Positions 17,202 to 24,819 of a stretch of 34,953 nucleotides of DNA are shown here, piece by piece. The notes under the pieces were generated by a model. The model saw only the letters and a list, made by a program, of their open reading frames with translations, was not told where the DNA came from and ran no database searches. How positions within the stretch are numbered: position 1 is the stretch's first letter; every line of letters starts with the position of its first letter. The stretch comes from Desmonostoc muscorum FACHB-395 (GTDB lineage Bacteria > Cyanobacteriota > Cyanobacteriia > Cyanobacteriales > Nostocaceae), in NCBI RefSeq assembly GCF_014698035.1, contig NZ_JACJSF010000083.1:1-34953 (forward strand), given 5' to 3'. The position numbers and the translations under genes were made by a program.

Positions 17202-17236
17202 AATCGGTGCAGTCAACCTGCACCGATTATTTATTT
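17202..17236 (+). terminator. Intrinsic terminator of the PIN/TRAM gene
   Basis: AATCGGTGCAG (17202-17212), loop TCAAC, CTGCACCGATT (17218-17228), then ATTTATTTT. It has an 11-bp GC-rich perfect stem, 35 bases after the stop. It also overlaps the 3' end of the minus-strand pseudogene. Confidence 0.85.
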
Positions 17237-18035
17237 TGAATCACCAGATTTGCTTACCTGCAAATACTGTAACTGCTCAATTGATAACCCTGTCAATCTT
17301 GCTATCTGTTCTAATGGCATACCAGTATTAAAAAGGTTACTTGCCACTTCAAGTAAAGCTTCAGCCTTCCCTTCAGCTTTCCCTTCGGCTTTCCCTTCAG
17401 CTTTTCCTTCTTGTAAAATATCTTGATAAATCACTGACTCGCGCATAATATCTGACCTCAAAACTCGTCTAATAACCTCTTTATCTAATACTAAACCAGC
17501 TAAAATAGCCGTGGAAGCGGCAATATTACTTTGAGTTCTTGATTCTGTAATACCATTAATTTCACGCGCCACTTCATTTAGTATAACTTATGGTTCAATT
17601 GTACTACTCAAAACTGCCAAAGGTAAAAAGTCCAGGTGTTCTCAAAAATACTTCGGTTGGTTGTTCCCAAAGTCTGATAACTGCAAATTCATGGCGTGTT
17701 CCAGGAATTGTAAATGTATTTTGTTGCACCAAATCCGAATTTGTCTGCTTGAGGTAAATTACAACTTGATGCATTGATTTGTGTGGAAAACGACGATACA
17801 CTCGCAATCGATAGTCAATCATCCGAAAAGGGATTTCCGCATCCACTTGGGTTTGAAATTCCAAATGCAAGATGTTTTGCTCCGACTGTAGCAAAATTAA
17901 AGCATCAGCACGAATGGGTTCGATAGATAATTCTTTTGGACTTAATTCGGTTAAGGTAATGGGTTCGCCTAATAACCAAGTGGCGAAGTCGCTGGAGAAA
18001 TTTTCAGCTAAAAATTTACATATATTGTCAAACAT
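17231..18035 (-). pseudogene. Rpn-family (COG5464) recombination-promoting nuclease / putative transposase, broken
   Basis: Two adjacent minus-strand pieces make one family member. The 5' piece (18035 to about 17604, 143 aa) has MFDNICKFLAENFSSDFATWLLGEP, ADALILLQSEQNILHLEFQTQ (PD-(D/E)xK core, ExQ variant) and YRLRVYRRFPHKSM. The 3' piece (17572 to 17231) has VAREINGITESRTQSNIAASTAILAGLVL and ends with a Lys/Glu-rich GKAE repeat tract. A T5 run at 17625-17629 carries one base too many: removing one T restores GLLPLAVLSSTIEP. That frame then meets TAA at 17588-17590 before VILNEVAREI. So two lesions, a frameshift and a nonsense codon, separate the halves. The GKAE tract comes from a 12-base tandem repeat at about 17350-17410. 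The family is typical of cyanobacterial genomes and often decays. Confidence 0.82.
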
Positions 18036-18107
18036 TTGAGAATTTTACCAAATAGCTTGTTCATTTGCTATTTATCTACAATTATTTAATCAAAAAATTT
18101 ATATTTT

Positions 18108-18494
18108 CTAATTTTCATAAATTTCTAACGGCAAATTATCTGGATCTTTAAAAAAAGTGAATTTCTTACCTGTGATTTCGTCAATTCTGATATTCTCTGT
18201 TTCTATACCTTGGGAGTTTAAGTAAAAAACAGTTTCCTCAATATTGTCAACTTTAAAAGCAAGATGTCTTAACCCACAAGCCTCTGGACTACTAAATCGT
18301 TGCGGAGGATTGGGAAAAGAGAATAACTCTATCTGACCATTTTCGCCAACTTTTAAATCTAATTTATAAGAATTCCTTTCGGCACGAAAAGTCTCTTCAA
18401 TAATCGAAAAGCCTAAAGTCTCGACATAAAAACTTTTAGAGCGATTGTAGTCAGAACAAATAATAGCTATATGATGAATGTCAGTAATTTTCAT
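18108..18494 (-). CDS. VOC-family metalloprotein, YaeR/glyoxalase-I-like
   Basis: A 128-residue protein with two beta-alpha-beta3 VOC modules. Likely metal ligands are visible as the usual 2-His/2-Glu set: H8 (IHHIAI), E56 (GQIELFSF), H77 (LRHLAF) and E124 (LPLEIYE). SFYVETLGF and KKFTFFKDPDNLPLEI are family-typical. It matches the YaeR/SMU1112c-like subgroup, whose substrate is not established; true glyoxalase I activity on the methylglyoxal-glutathione adduct is possible but unproven. Length is normal. It is the last gene of a minus-strand run and is transcribed towards the Rpn pseudogene. ATG 18494 is the start, and an 81-bp gap separates it from the PEP-CTERM gene. Confidence 0.88.
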   Translation of the reverse strand: MKITDIHHIAIICSDYNRSKSFYVETLGFSIIEETFRAERNSYKLDLKVGENGQIELFSFPNPPQRFSSPEACGLRHLAFKVDNIEETVFYLNSQGIETENIRIDEITGKKFTFFKDPDNLPLEIYEN

Positions 18495-18575
18495 GGATAT
18501 TTTGTTTTTTATACGATTATTAAGAGAGTATATGCAGTTGCGAATACAACCATATTACACTCTCTTAAGTGAAAA

Positions 18576-19103
18576 TTAAGCTTTAATCTTTTTGATCGAT
18601 CTTAACTTTCTGTTCAAGAACAAGCCAATGCCGCCAACCAGAAGTGTGCTATCTAAAGTACTAGGTTCAGGTACTTCTCGATAAGAAACTGTACCGGAAT
18701 CAGGAGTTTCGGAGGATACGGAAAATAATGTTCCAGCAATTTCGTAACTTTTAGAAGGATTAACTTTGTCAAGGAAGTTGTACAGCAATCCAATCGATGC
18801 GTTATCTGCTAATGACACTGTTGGAAATGTAACGGGATAATCTGGATATTCAATATCATCCTTTGCAGTATAAATATTGGGGTCATTATCAAATTGAAAA
18901 GTCAACGCCTGAAGTGGCGCTACCGGGATATTATCATTACTGAAAGTTGAGTCATCAAAGCTAAATAAACCGTTCCCCTTAGCTGTAGAACTATCAACAC
19001 TGAAAGCATAATTAACAATTGCAGCCGATACGGATTTAGTGCTTAAGATAGCCAAACTCAAAACAAGACTAGTAGCGATCGCTAATTGTGGAAACAATTT
19101 CAT
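18576..19103 (-). CDS. PEP-CTERM sorting-domain secreted protein
   Basis: A 175-residue exported protein. Signal peptide MKLFPQLAIATSLVLSLAIL ends near SAA. A beta-rich body follows (YAFSVDSSTAKGNGLFSFDD). The C-terminal sorting signal consists of VPEPSTLD, a hydrophobic stretch TLLVGGIGLFL, then the basic tail NRKLRSIKKIKA. PEP-CTERM signals are processed by exosortase in organisms that make extracellular polymer; the exosortase gene is not in this window. The start is ATG 19103, preceded by TGAGGA; a longer frame to 19157 would put 18 residues before the signal peptide. It lies 57 bp after the FN3-like secreted protein gene, so co-transcription is likely. The body resembles no enzyme that I know. 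Confidence 0.85.
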   Translation of the reverse strand: MKLFPQLAIATSLVLSLAILSTKSVSAAIVNYAFSVDSSTAKGNGLFSFDDSTFSNDNIPVAPLQALTFQFDNDPNIYTAKDDIEYPDYPVTFPTVSLADNASIGLLYNFLDKVNPSKSYEIAGTLFSVSSETPDSGTVSYREVPEPSTLDSTLLVGGIGLFLNRKLRSIKKIKA

Positions 19104-19160
19104 ATCGATTATCCTCAAAATAGATTTGTGTAAGTGATCTCTAGAAACAACCAGCAAGAG

Positions 19161-19619
19161 TTACCAATCAGGTGTTGTTACAAGTAATTCTGTCCAAGGG
19201 GTGCAATCTGGTTCTTGAGCAGCATCTTGAGTAGGACGAGCATTGCACCCACGGACTTTAAATGTGTACTTAACAAGATCCCTGGCTCCCACATAAGTCC
19301 AACTACGTGCTGTTGGGTCATCAATTTGCGTCATATCATCTTTATCGTTGCCCCAACTTACTTGATAAAAATCATTTTTTTGACATACATCCCAAGCAAT
19401 CTTAATTCTTCGCATTCTTGCAGTGTCTGCAACCAAGTTGTGTGGATTTCTAGAATCACAGGAAGAATTATCTGTTTTCTTCTCGCAGTTATTAGTACCA
19501 GAGGTGCATTCAGCTAGGGTTTTGATTGGGCGAATTAACCCAGCAGAAAGTGTTGTTAATAATATGACAGAGGTCAGACTATATCTGAAAAAGATGGAAC
19601 TCAATCGTATTTTGTGCAT
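19161..19619 (-). CDS. Small Cys-containing secreted protein, FN3-like
   Basis: 152 residues, not assigned to a named family. Seen: an N-terminal signal or anchor (RLSSIFFRYSLTSVILLTTL), then an exported part with Cys in AECTSGTNNCEKK, SSCDSR, WDVCQKN, RGCNARP and PDCTPW, probably disulfide-bonded. The segment MRRIKIAWDVCQKNDFYQVSWG and later YTFKVRGCNA recall a fibronectin type III fold, in which a Trp core and a Y-x-V-W pattern recur. The start is ATG 19619 with GAAGGA before it; a longer frame to 19652 adds 11 residues without support. It sits 41 bp after the porin gene and 57 bp before the PEP-CTERM gene on the same strand, suggesting an envelope operon. The role is unknown. Confidence 0.75.
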   Translation of the reverse strand: MHKIRLSSIFFRYSLTSVILLTTLSAGLIRPIKTLAECTSGTNNCEKKTDNSSCDSRNPHNLVADTARMRRIKIAWDVCQKNDFYQVSWGNDKDDMTQIDDPTARSWTYVGARDLVKYTFKVRGCNARPTQDAAQEPDCTPWTELLVTTPDW

Positions 19620-19660
19620 AACAAATCCTTCAATTGTCTTGAATAAAACCACAGCAGAAT

Positions 19661-21325
19661 TTAGAAGGTAAAGGTAGTTCTAATAACTCCCAGTACAGCA
19701 TCACTGTTTTGATCGTCATGGTTGGGAGCAGTCAGCCAAATTAAACCAGGGGTGATGGTAATATTGTCTGAAACTGCATAGCTGTAAAAACCCTCAACGT
19801 GTAAAGAGGTATTTCTGTCTTGAGCAGAGTCGCGGTTTTGCGGTGCAACTATCTCCGTAAATACATTCGCAATCGCCTCATCAGCACCGGTTACTTTCGG
19901 CTCCATACCCACAACAATCCCCGCGAGATTGCCTTTTTTACCCAAATCCGGGAAAGCTAAAGCAACTGCATAATTCCAAATATCGGCATTCCCTAGGCCC
20001 AAAACGCGGGTTTTGGCAAAGCCAGCCCAAGCATTAATCAAAAAGCCGGAATTTACTTGATAGGATGCTTCCAAGCCGTAAGCGTTGGTGGAAGTCGGCG
20101 AATCAGTAACTAAGCCCAAGTTAGCCTTTTGGCTACCAGTACCTGGGATTGCCAAATCTTCACCCAAGTTATTGTAGGCGTTGACGTAAGTTAAACCGAT
20201 ACTGAGGCGATCGCTAGGTTGGAAAGTCAATTGAGCGATCGCACCGTAAGAACCATTGAATAAACCTCTGTTAGCGTTGGGGTTCGATGCTGTACTAGAC
20301 AAATATCCCAAACTCAACTCCAACTGGTCAGATAGGCGGTGTGTCAACCCAACTCCGGCTCCAGCAGGTACAAAGTAGTAAACTGAGTTCCGACTGCCAA
20401 ACTTGGATAAAGCACCTCTGGCTCCCTCATCCCCATCCAAAAAGGGGTTGATTGTATCCAAAAAATCTTCAACTTCCCCTTCGTTGGCAAAAAAAGTAAC
20501 TTCGGTTTTTTTGCCTAGAGGAAATCTGTAATATAGTGTCTCAACTCCAACTTGATTATTTTCAGGATCTTCATCTCCAATTTCTGCATTAAAAGCTAGA
20601 GTCCCTTCTGGTAATCTAGTTCCAGTGCCACCTTCACTAGAGAAGTAATTGAGGTTAAGGGCTTGTAAGCGAACTCGGAGTAAGTCTTGTCCAGTGAAAC
20701 TGCTGTCAAAGTTGAGGCGAATGCGATCGCCAAAAGTCGTGCTTCTCGGAATATCAGCATTATCGGCATCTTGTCCAGATGCAAACCCTGATAGAGCAAA
20801 AATTGCCTCACCATGAAGTTTTGTCGTGGTTGAAAACTGCTGTTTTTCCAGAGTTTCCAAGTGAGGTTCTAAAGCATCTACTCGACCCCGCAAACTGGCC
20901 AATTCAGACGCGAACTGTTCTTGTAATTTTTGCAGAGTTGCTAAATCTTCTTTTTTAACGATGTCAGTTGTTGCAGTTGAAATTAGTTCATTGACCCGAT
21001 CTAAACAGGCATTAATTCCAGCCGCAAATTCGTAACGAGTTAAAGCCCGATTACCGCGATAAGTTGCATTAGGATAACCTGCAATACACCCATAACGCTC
21101 CACCAAAGATTGCAATGCACCGAATGCCCAATCTGTCGGCTGTACATCCGACAGTTGAGAAACAGATGTTACCTGTCCTGCTGATTCTTGAACAGTTCCC
21201 GTTTTAGCTGGAAGTGCGTTGGCATCGCCCGCCGCAGGCATCGCCCCAGTTGTGGTAGTGATTACCGAGAAGAGCCCCAAAGTCACTGGACAAATCGGCA
21301 ACCACTTCCAAAACATTTTGACCAT
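19661..21325 (-). CDS. SLH-domain OprB-type porin (iron uptake porin family)
   Basis: A 554-residue outer-membrane porin. The signal peptide (about 1-30) ends near GAMPAAGDA. An SLH domain (LSDVQPTDWAFGALQSLVERYGCIAGYP, TRYEFAAGINACLDR) would anchor it to peptidoglycan-linked polymer. A coiled coil (DLATLQKLQEQFASELASLRGRVDALE) and a carboxylate-selective-porin-like barrel follow, ending in GVIRTTFTF with a terminal Phe. Databases call this cyanobacterial family iron uptake porin; members pass inorganic ions and small solutes. The start was set at ATG 21325 with GAGGA before it. A dispersed repeat is translated just after the signal peptide (21214-21244). Next to phosphoesterase genes, phosphate or ester passage is a reasonable inference but not shown. 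Confidence 0.9.
   Translation of the reverse strand: MVKMFWKWLPICPVTLGLFSVITTTTGAMPAAGDANALPAKTGTVQESAGQVTSVSQLSDVQPTDWAFGALQSLVERYGCIAGYPNATYRGNRALTRYEFAAGINACLDRVNELISTATTDIVKKEDLATLQKLQEQFASELASLRGRVDALEPHLETLEKQQFSTTTKLHGEAIFALSGFASGQDADNADIPRSTTFGDRIRLNFDSSFTGQDLLRVRLQALNLNYFSSEGGTGTRLPEGTLAFNAEIGDEDPENNQVGVETLYYRFPLGKKTEVTFFANEGEVEDFLDTINPFLDGDEGARGALSKFGSRNSVYYFVPAGAGVGLTHRLSDQLELSLGYLSSTASNPNANRGLFNGSYGAIAQLTFQPSDRLSIGLTYVNAYNNLGEDLAIPGTGSQKANLGLVTDSPTSTNAYGLEASYQVNSGFLINAWAGFAKTRVLGLGNADIWNYAVALAFPDLGKKGNLAGIVVGMEPKVTGADEAIANVFTEIVAPQNRDSAQDRNTSLHVEGFYSYAVSDNITITPGLIWLTAPNHDDQNSDAVLGVIRTTFTF
21214..21244. repeat. 31-bp dispersed repeat inside porin coding sequence
   Basis: Plus-strand GTGCGTTGGC, ATCG, CCCGCCGCAGGCATCGC, the same unit as at 1929-1959 with three differences. 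Read on the minus strand it encodes GAMPAAGDANAL at the signal-peptide junction, where sequence constraint is low. Confidence 0.8.
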
Positions 21326-21404
21326 TTTTCTGTAATCCTCACACCATTTATTATCAATTGAAAAACAGGCAATCACACGAAAATTGACCTATTAAAATCC
21401 TTGT

Positions 21405-21429
21405 AAAGACGTAGCAGTGCTACGTCTTT
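21405..21429 (-). terminator. Hairpin between the phosphoesterase and porin genes
   Basis: AAAGACGTAGCA, G, TGCTACGTCTTT is a perfect 12-bp inverted repeat about 20 bases after the phosphoesterase-fusion stop (minus strand). It may end or attenuate that transcript before the porin gene. The palindrome resembles a dispersed Nostoc repeat, so it may not have arisen as a terminator. Confidence 0.55.
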
Positions 21430-21447
21430 ATATCCAACCTCTAATAC

Positions 21448-24400
21448 TTACTTCTTCGCTTCAGTAGAGTTATCTCTTTGACTTAATTCCCAATGCTTTA
21501 GCATTTGAGCGCGATTTTGCCGCAAGTCTTTACGGTTACGTTCTTCAGGATAAGGAATGCCATCGCCCTTAATTCCTGCCCAGAGAATTTCGTTGAACTC
21601 TTCTGGATCGAGCTTATCTTCACCTACAAAATTGAAGTCCTTGGTCATAGCAGCCCACCATTTTTTAGGATTTAGAATCGGCATAGCTGCTGTCTTTTCA
21701 ACATTGCGATCTTGGCAAGCTGGTACTAGTTTTGGATCTACAGGATTGGTACACAAGTTACCTGGCACAATAGCTGTGTAAGGTTCAAAATTGGGTTCTC
21801 TAGTGAAGGCATCCGACATTGGTTCAGCATTAGCATCAGTAATTGCCAAATAACCAATGTTTAACAAATCCTCCATTGTCCGCAATACACTAATGGTGTT
21901 GTAGTTAGTGCTGACGAGCGCACCCCGTTTTGTGTAGGGCGAAATAATGTAGGCTAAAGAACGGTGAGAATCAACGTGATCTGGCCCATTTTGGGAATCA
22001 TCTTCAATGATGAAAATTGCCGTTTCTTTCCACTCCGGCAGATGAGAAATTTTCTCTACCAATTTGCCAATAGCATAGTCATTATCTGCCATTTGCAGTT
22101 CAGGAGTATTTAGTCCAGCCAAAGCAGTACCAAAGGAGCCAAAATGATCGTGAGATAAACGCACAAGCATTAAATTGGGTAGTCCATTTTGCTTCAGATC
22201 CCTTTCCCATTCGCTGTACAAATAAGTATCAGCATTATTTTGATCGAATGACCGGAAGTAAAGGTCGGTTTTATCCAACAGTACAGTTTTGGTAACAGGA
22301 GCTTGAGGAATCTTGTCAGCGTAAGGAGTTGGGGAGATAGGGATATAAGTCGGGTTTTTTGGATCGGGTTTAGTAGGATCGCTTTGGCTAGTAGTGTAGG
22401 GAACTGCATTATCAACAAAGAAACCGTAATTACGTACAGTCTTGCCAGCACGTAGCGCTGTATCCCACAGATAACCACCAATGGCATCCGGCTGGAGATT
22501 ACCATCACCTTCAGGAGCATCAACATCCCTGTCTCCAGGCAATATGGAAGAATGCCCAGAAGGATCTAAAATACCTGTGATACGGGTATTGATTGGCGAT
22601 TTATTTGAGGAAGTTTGGAACAGTGCGAGACTGATATTCCGATTTATACCTTCGTAATCGTAGGTTAAGCCGTTAAAGCCGGCGTTACCGTAAAGAACTG
22701 ATTGAGTTTTTTCGGTGTAATCTGTAGTACGACCATAGGTAGACCAGTTCCAACCAACTCCACTCGATTCGCCACTGTCGTAAAAATTATCAAAAGTTGC
22801 GAAGCCAAAGGATAGCTTGTGATGGTTTGGTGAAATATTGTTGGGAAACAAGGTAAGTGTTGGGTCGCCATTACCGACAGGCAAGTCACCAAGTACTTGG
22901 TCATAAGTACGGTTTTCTTTAACTATGTAGATAACGTGCTTAATTTTGCCTTGTAAATACCTCATCGTCCGGTCAGGACGGCGATTGTAGAAACCATTAT
23001 TTTTATCCACTTGCGCTGAAAGTGTACCCAGAGTCGCACCCTTGGGCACTGGAATAATTGAGATACCAGCTTTTTCTAAAGCCCAGTTGTACTCATTTTT
23101 AAAATTAGTATTGCGTGCTAGTCCTGCTGTAGTTGTCAGGTTTCCTGCGGGGTTGGGGCCAGAATTACTCTTGGCATTGACAACGTAAAGTCTTTGACCA
23201 TCTTGACTGACGCTTACAGAATTGGGATACCAGCCAGTGGGGATGCGTCCATTTACTCTACCACCTTGCAAGTCCACAACAGCGATCGCATTCTCGCCCC
23301 CTAGAGTAACGTAAAGTGTTCGTCCATCTGGACTGAGGGTTAAAGAGTTAGGATTTGCACCTTTATATTTCTCACCAGGGCGAGACAAAGAGATGGTTTG
23401 AATAACCCGATTGTTATTTGTATCAATGACGGAAATCGAGTCATCATTACCATTAGCTACATACAGTCGATTTTGGCTAGACGAGAGCAGTACTTTATTT
23501 GGTTGGCTACCAATTGGTATACGCGTAATTTGTCCAGAAGTAATGTCAACAGCAAGGACTTCGTTGTCGCGCTGGCTACTAATGAAGACTTTAGCAGCTT
23601 GACCGTTTTCTGCACTCTTAATGGCTACATCAAAAGGAAATTCCCCGGTTGCTATTTTATCGCCTGGTCTAAAAAACTTAATTTCTTTAGTTACCTTACG
23701 GGTAGTAGTATCAACAATTGATATTGAGTCATTCTCAAAGTTTGCAGCCACTAAGGTTTTGCCATCCTTACTAACCGCAATACCCGCTACAACTGCTCCC
23801 GTTGCCACAGCCTTCGCTGGCGTATCTTTTAACAAACCGCCATCATATTTAGGAAACGGGTCAGTTTGGTTAGAATTGTGACCTAGTAAAATAAAGGGGG
23901 CATCTGGTAGGTACTGGCTGCCGTTAGACGCATAAACATAGACGCGATCGTCAATCCCACCTGATACAAAGAAGCGTGAGCCGTCTTTGGCCCAAGCTAA
24001 ACCGTTATAGGTATTCGGAATATTAATCTGTTGCTTTTTAACCAACTTCCCGCTACTGACATCATAGACAAAAACCCATTCTGCTTTTGGAGTTGTTGTA
24101 CTACTTGACTTGCCAGTTTGTGGGTCTAATACAGGATAAGTGAAAGTACTGCCCGTGTTTTCATTTTTGAAGTTTTGATTATAGCCACTGGTAAGCACCA
24201 GTAAAGTTTTTCCATCAGGGCTGAGGGCTGTGCTTACTGCTTCAGCCGCATCAGCATTATCATCCGTACGCAAACCAGTTGCTAAAGGTGCAAACGTTGA
24301 ACCTGGTGCTGCTGCGGGTGTAATAGTTTGACCTGTGGGTAATAAAGCTGCCCCACCCTGTAAGTTACCAACGGGGCTGGTAGTTCGAGCGCTAACTGAT

Positions 24401-24471
24401 TGTATATTTGCACTCAAGGTACTTAGGAACAAAAGACTTAATAGATACCCTTGATTTTTGCTAGGTTTCAT
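21448..24471 (-). CDS. YVTN beta-propeller / phosphoesterase (alkaline phosphatase superfamily) fusion, exported
   Basis: 1007 residues. Signal peptide at about 1-29. Residues about 60-480 form a YncE/YVTN-type beta-propeller with repeated units such as KTLVAANFENDSISIVDTTT, NRLYVANGNDDSISVIDTN and RTLYVTLGGENAIAVVDLQ. Residues about 510-910 are a phosphoesterase domain of the AcpA/phospholipase-C type: IKHVIYIVKENRTYDQ (E519, N520), HDHFGS near 774, and the metal-ligand block IIEDDSQNGPDHVDSHRS (D824, D825, D831, H832, D834, H836). The family cleaves phosphomonoesters or phosphodiesters in the periplasm or outside the cell; the propeller may bind substrate or surface. Its neighbours are a porin and a divergent phytase-like gene with a Pho box, which points to phosphate scavenging. 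The exact substrate is unknown. Confidence 0.92.
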   Translation of the reverse strand: MKPSKNQGYLLSLLFLSTLSANIQSVSARTTSPVGNLQGGAALLPTGQTITPAAAPGSTFAPLATGLRTDDNADAAEAVSTALSPDGKTLLVLTSGYNQNFKNENTGSTFTYPVLDPQTGKSSSTTTPKAEWVFVYDVSSGKLVKKQQINIPNTYNGLAWAKDGSRFFVSGGIDDRVYVYASNGSQYLPDAPFILLGHNSNQTDPFPKYDGGLLKDTPAKAVATGAVVAGIAVSKDGKTLVAANFENDSISIVDTTTRKVTKEIKFFRPGDKIATGEFPFDVAIKSAENGQAAKVFISSQRDNEVLAVDITSGQITRIPIGSQPNKVLLSSSQNRLYVANGNDDSISVIDTNNNRVIQTISLSRPGEKYKGANPNSLTLSPDGRTLYVTLGGENAIAVVDLQGGRVNGRIPTGWYPNSVSVSQDGQRLYVVNAKSNSGPNPAGNLTTTAGLARNTNFKNEYNWALEKAGISIIPVPKGATLGTLSAQVDKNNGFYNRRPDRTMRYLQGKIKHVIYIVKENRTYDQVLGDLPVGNGDPTLTLFPNNISPNHHKLSFGFATFDNFYDSGESSGVGWNWSTYGRTTDYTEKTQSVLYGNAGFNGLTYDYEGINRNISLALFQTSSNKSPINTRITGILDPSGHSSILPGDRDVDAPEGDGNLQPDAIGGYLWDTALRAGKTVRNYGFFVDNAVPYTTSQSDPTKPDPKNPTYIPISPTPYADKIPQAPVTKTVLLDKTDLYFRSFDQNNADTYLYSEWERDLKQNGLPNLMLVRLSHDHFGSFGTALAGLNTPELQMADNDYAIGKLVEKISHLPEWKETAIFIIEDDSQNGPDHVDSHRSLAYIISPYTKRGALVSTNYNTISVLRTMEDLLNIGYLAITDANAEPMSDAFTREPNFEPYTAIVPGNLCTNPVDPKLVPACQDRNVEKTAAMPILNPKKWWAAMTKDFNFVGEDKLDPEEFNEILWAGIKGDGIPYPEERNRKDLRQNRAQMLKHWELSQRDNSTEAKK

Positions 24472-24699
24472 GCAATTTTTCTATAATTAGGATAACCATC
24501 AAATAAAAATATTGATAGTCAATAGTTAAGCCATCAGTAATTTTTGGTTATGTTTTGGTAGTAGCAAGTCGTATTTAGTTAAGTTTTTTAAACCCTTTAT
24601 TTCTTATTCAGTTACCGTTAAATCCTATGCTTTTGTGTGGTTTTTCTATCTCGCTAGCAGATTGAGAATACTACTACTGAGGGTTTTTATCTGGGCTTT

Positions 24700-24740
24700 A
24701 ATAACCTTTGCTTAATCTAAGCTTAGTTTTCGCTTAACTA
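24700..24740 (+). promoter_or_regulatory. Pho-box-like array (PhoB/SphR-type site), four 8-mers at 11-bp spacing
   Basis: AATAACCT (24700), CTTAATCT (24711), CTTAGTTT (24722) and CTTAACTA (24733), each separated by exactly three bases. Cyanobacterial Pho boxes are tandem (C/T)TTAACCT-like octamers with 3-bp spacers. The array ends 79 bp before the phytase-like ATG on the same strand. It lies in the 348-bp gap shared with the divergent phosphoesterase-fusion gene. No equally good array is seen facing that second gene; the rest of the gap is AT-rich. Confidence 0.75.
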
Positions 24741-24819
24741 TGAAAAATAGATACTAGTAAAAGTAAAAAAACTGGCAATATTCCTCAATAAATACTGTCT
24801 TTTAGAATATAGAACTGAT

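Noticed and set aside
17163..17426. Plus-strand frame with Cys-x2-Cys pairs that look like a zinc ribbon
   Set aside because: The Cys codons come from the terminator stem at 17202-17228 and from the antisense of the Rpn pseudogene; the end is an antisense reading of the GKAE repeat.
24472..24699. A second Pho box facing the phosphoesterase-fusion gene
   Set aside because: Single CTTAACTA-like octamers occur on the minus strand, but no second unit follows at 11-bp spacing.
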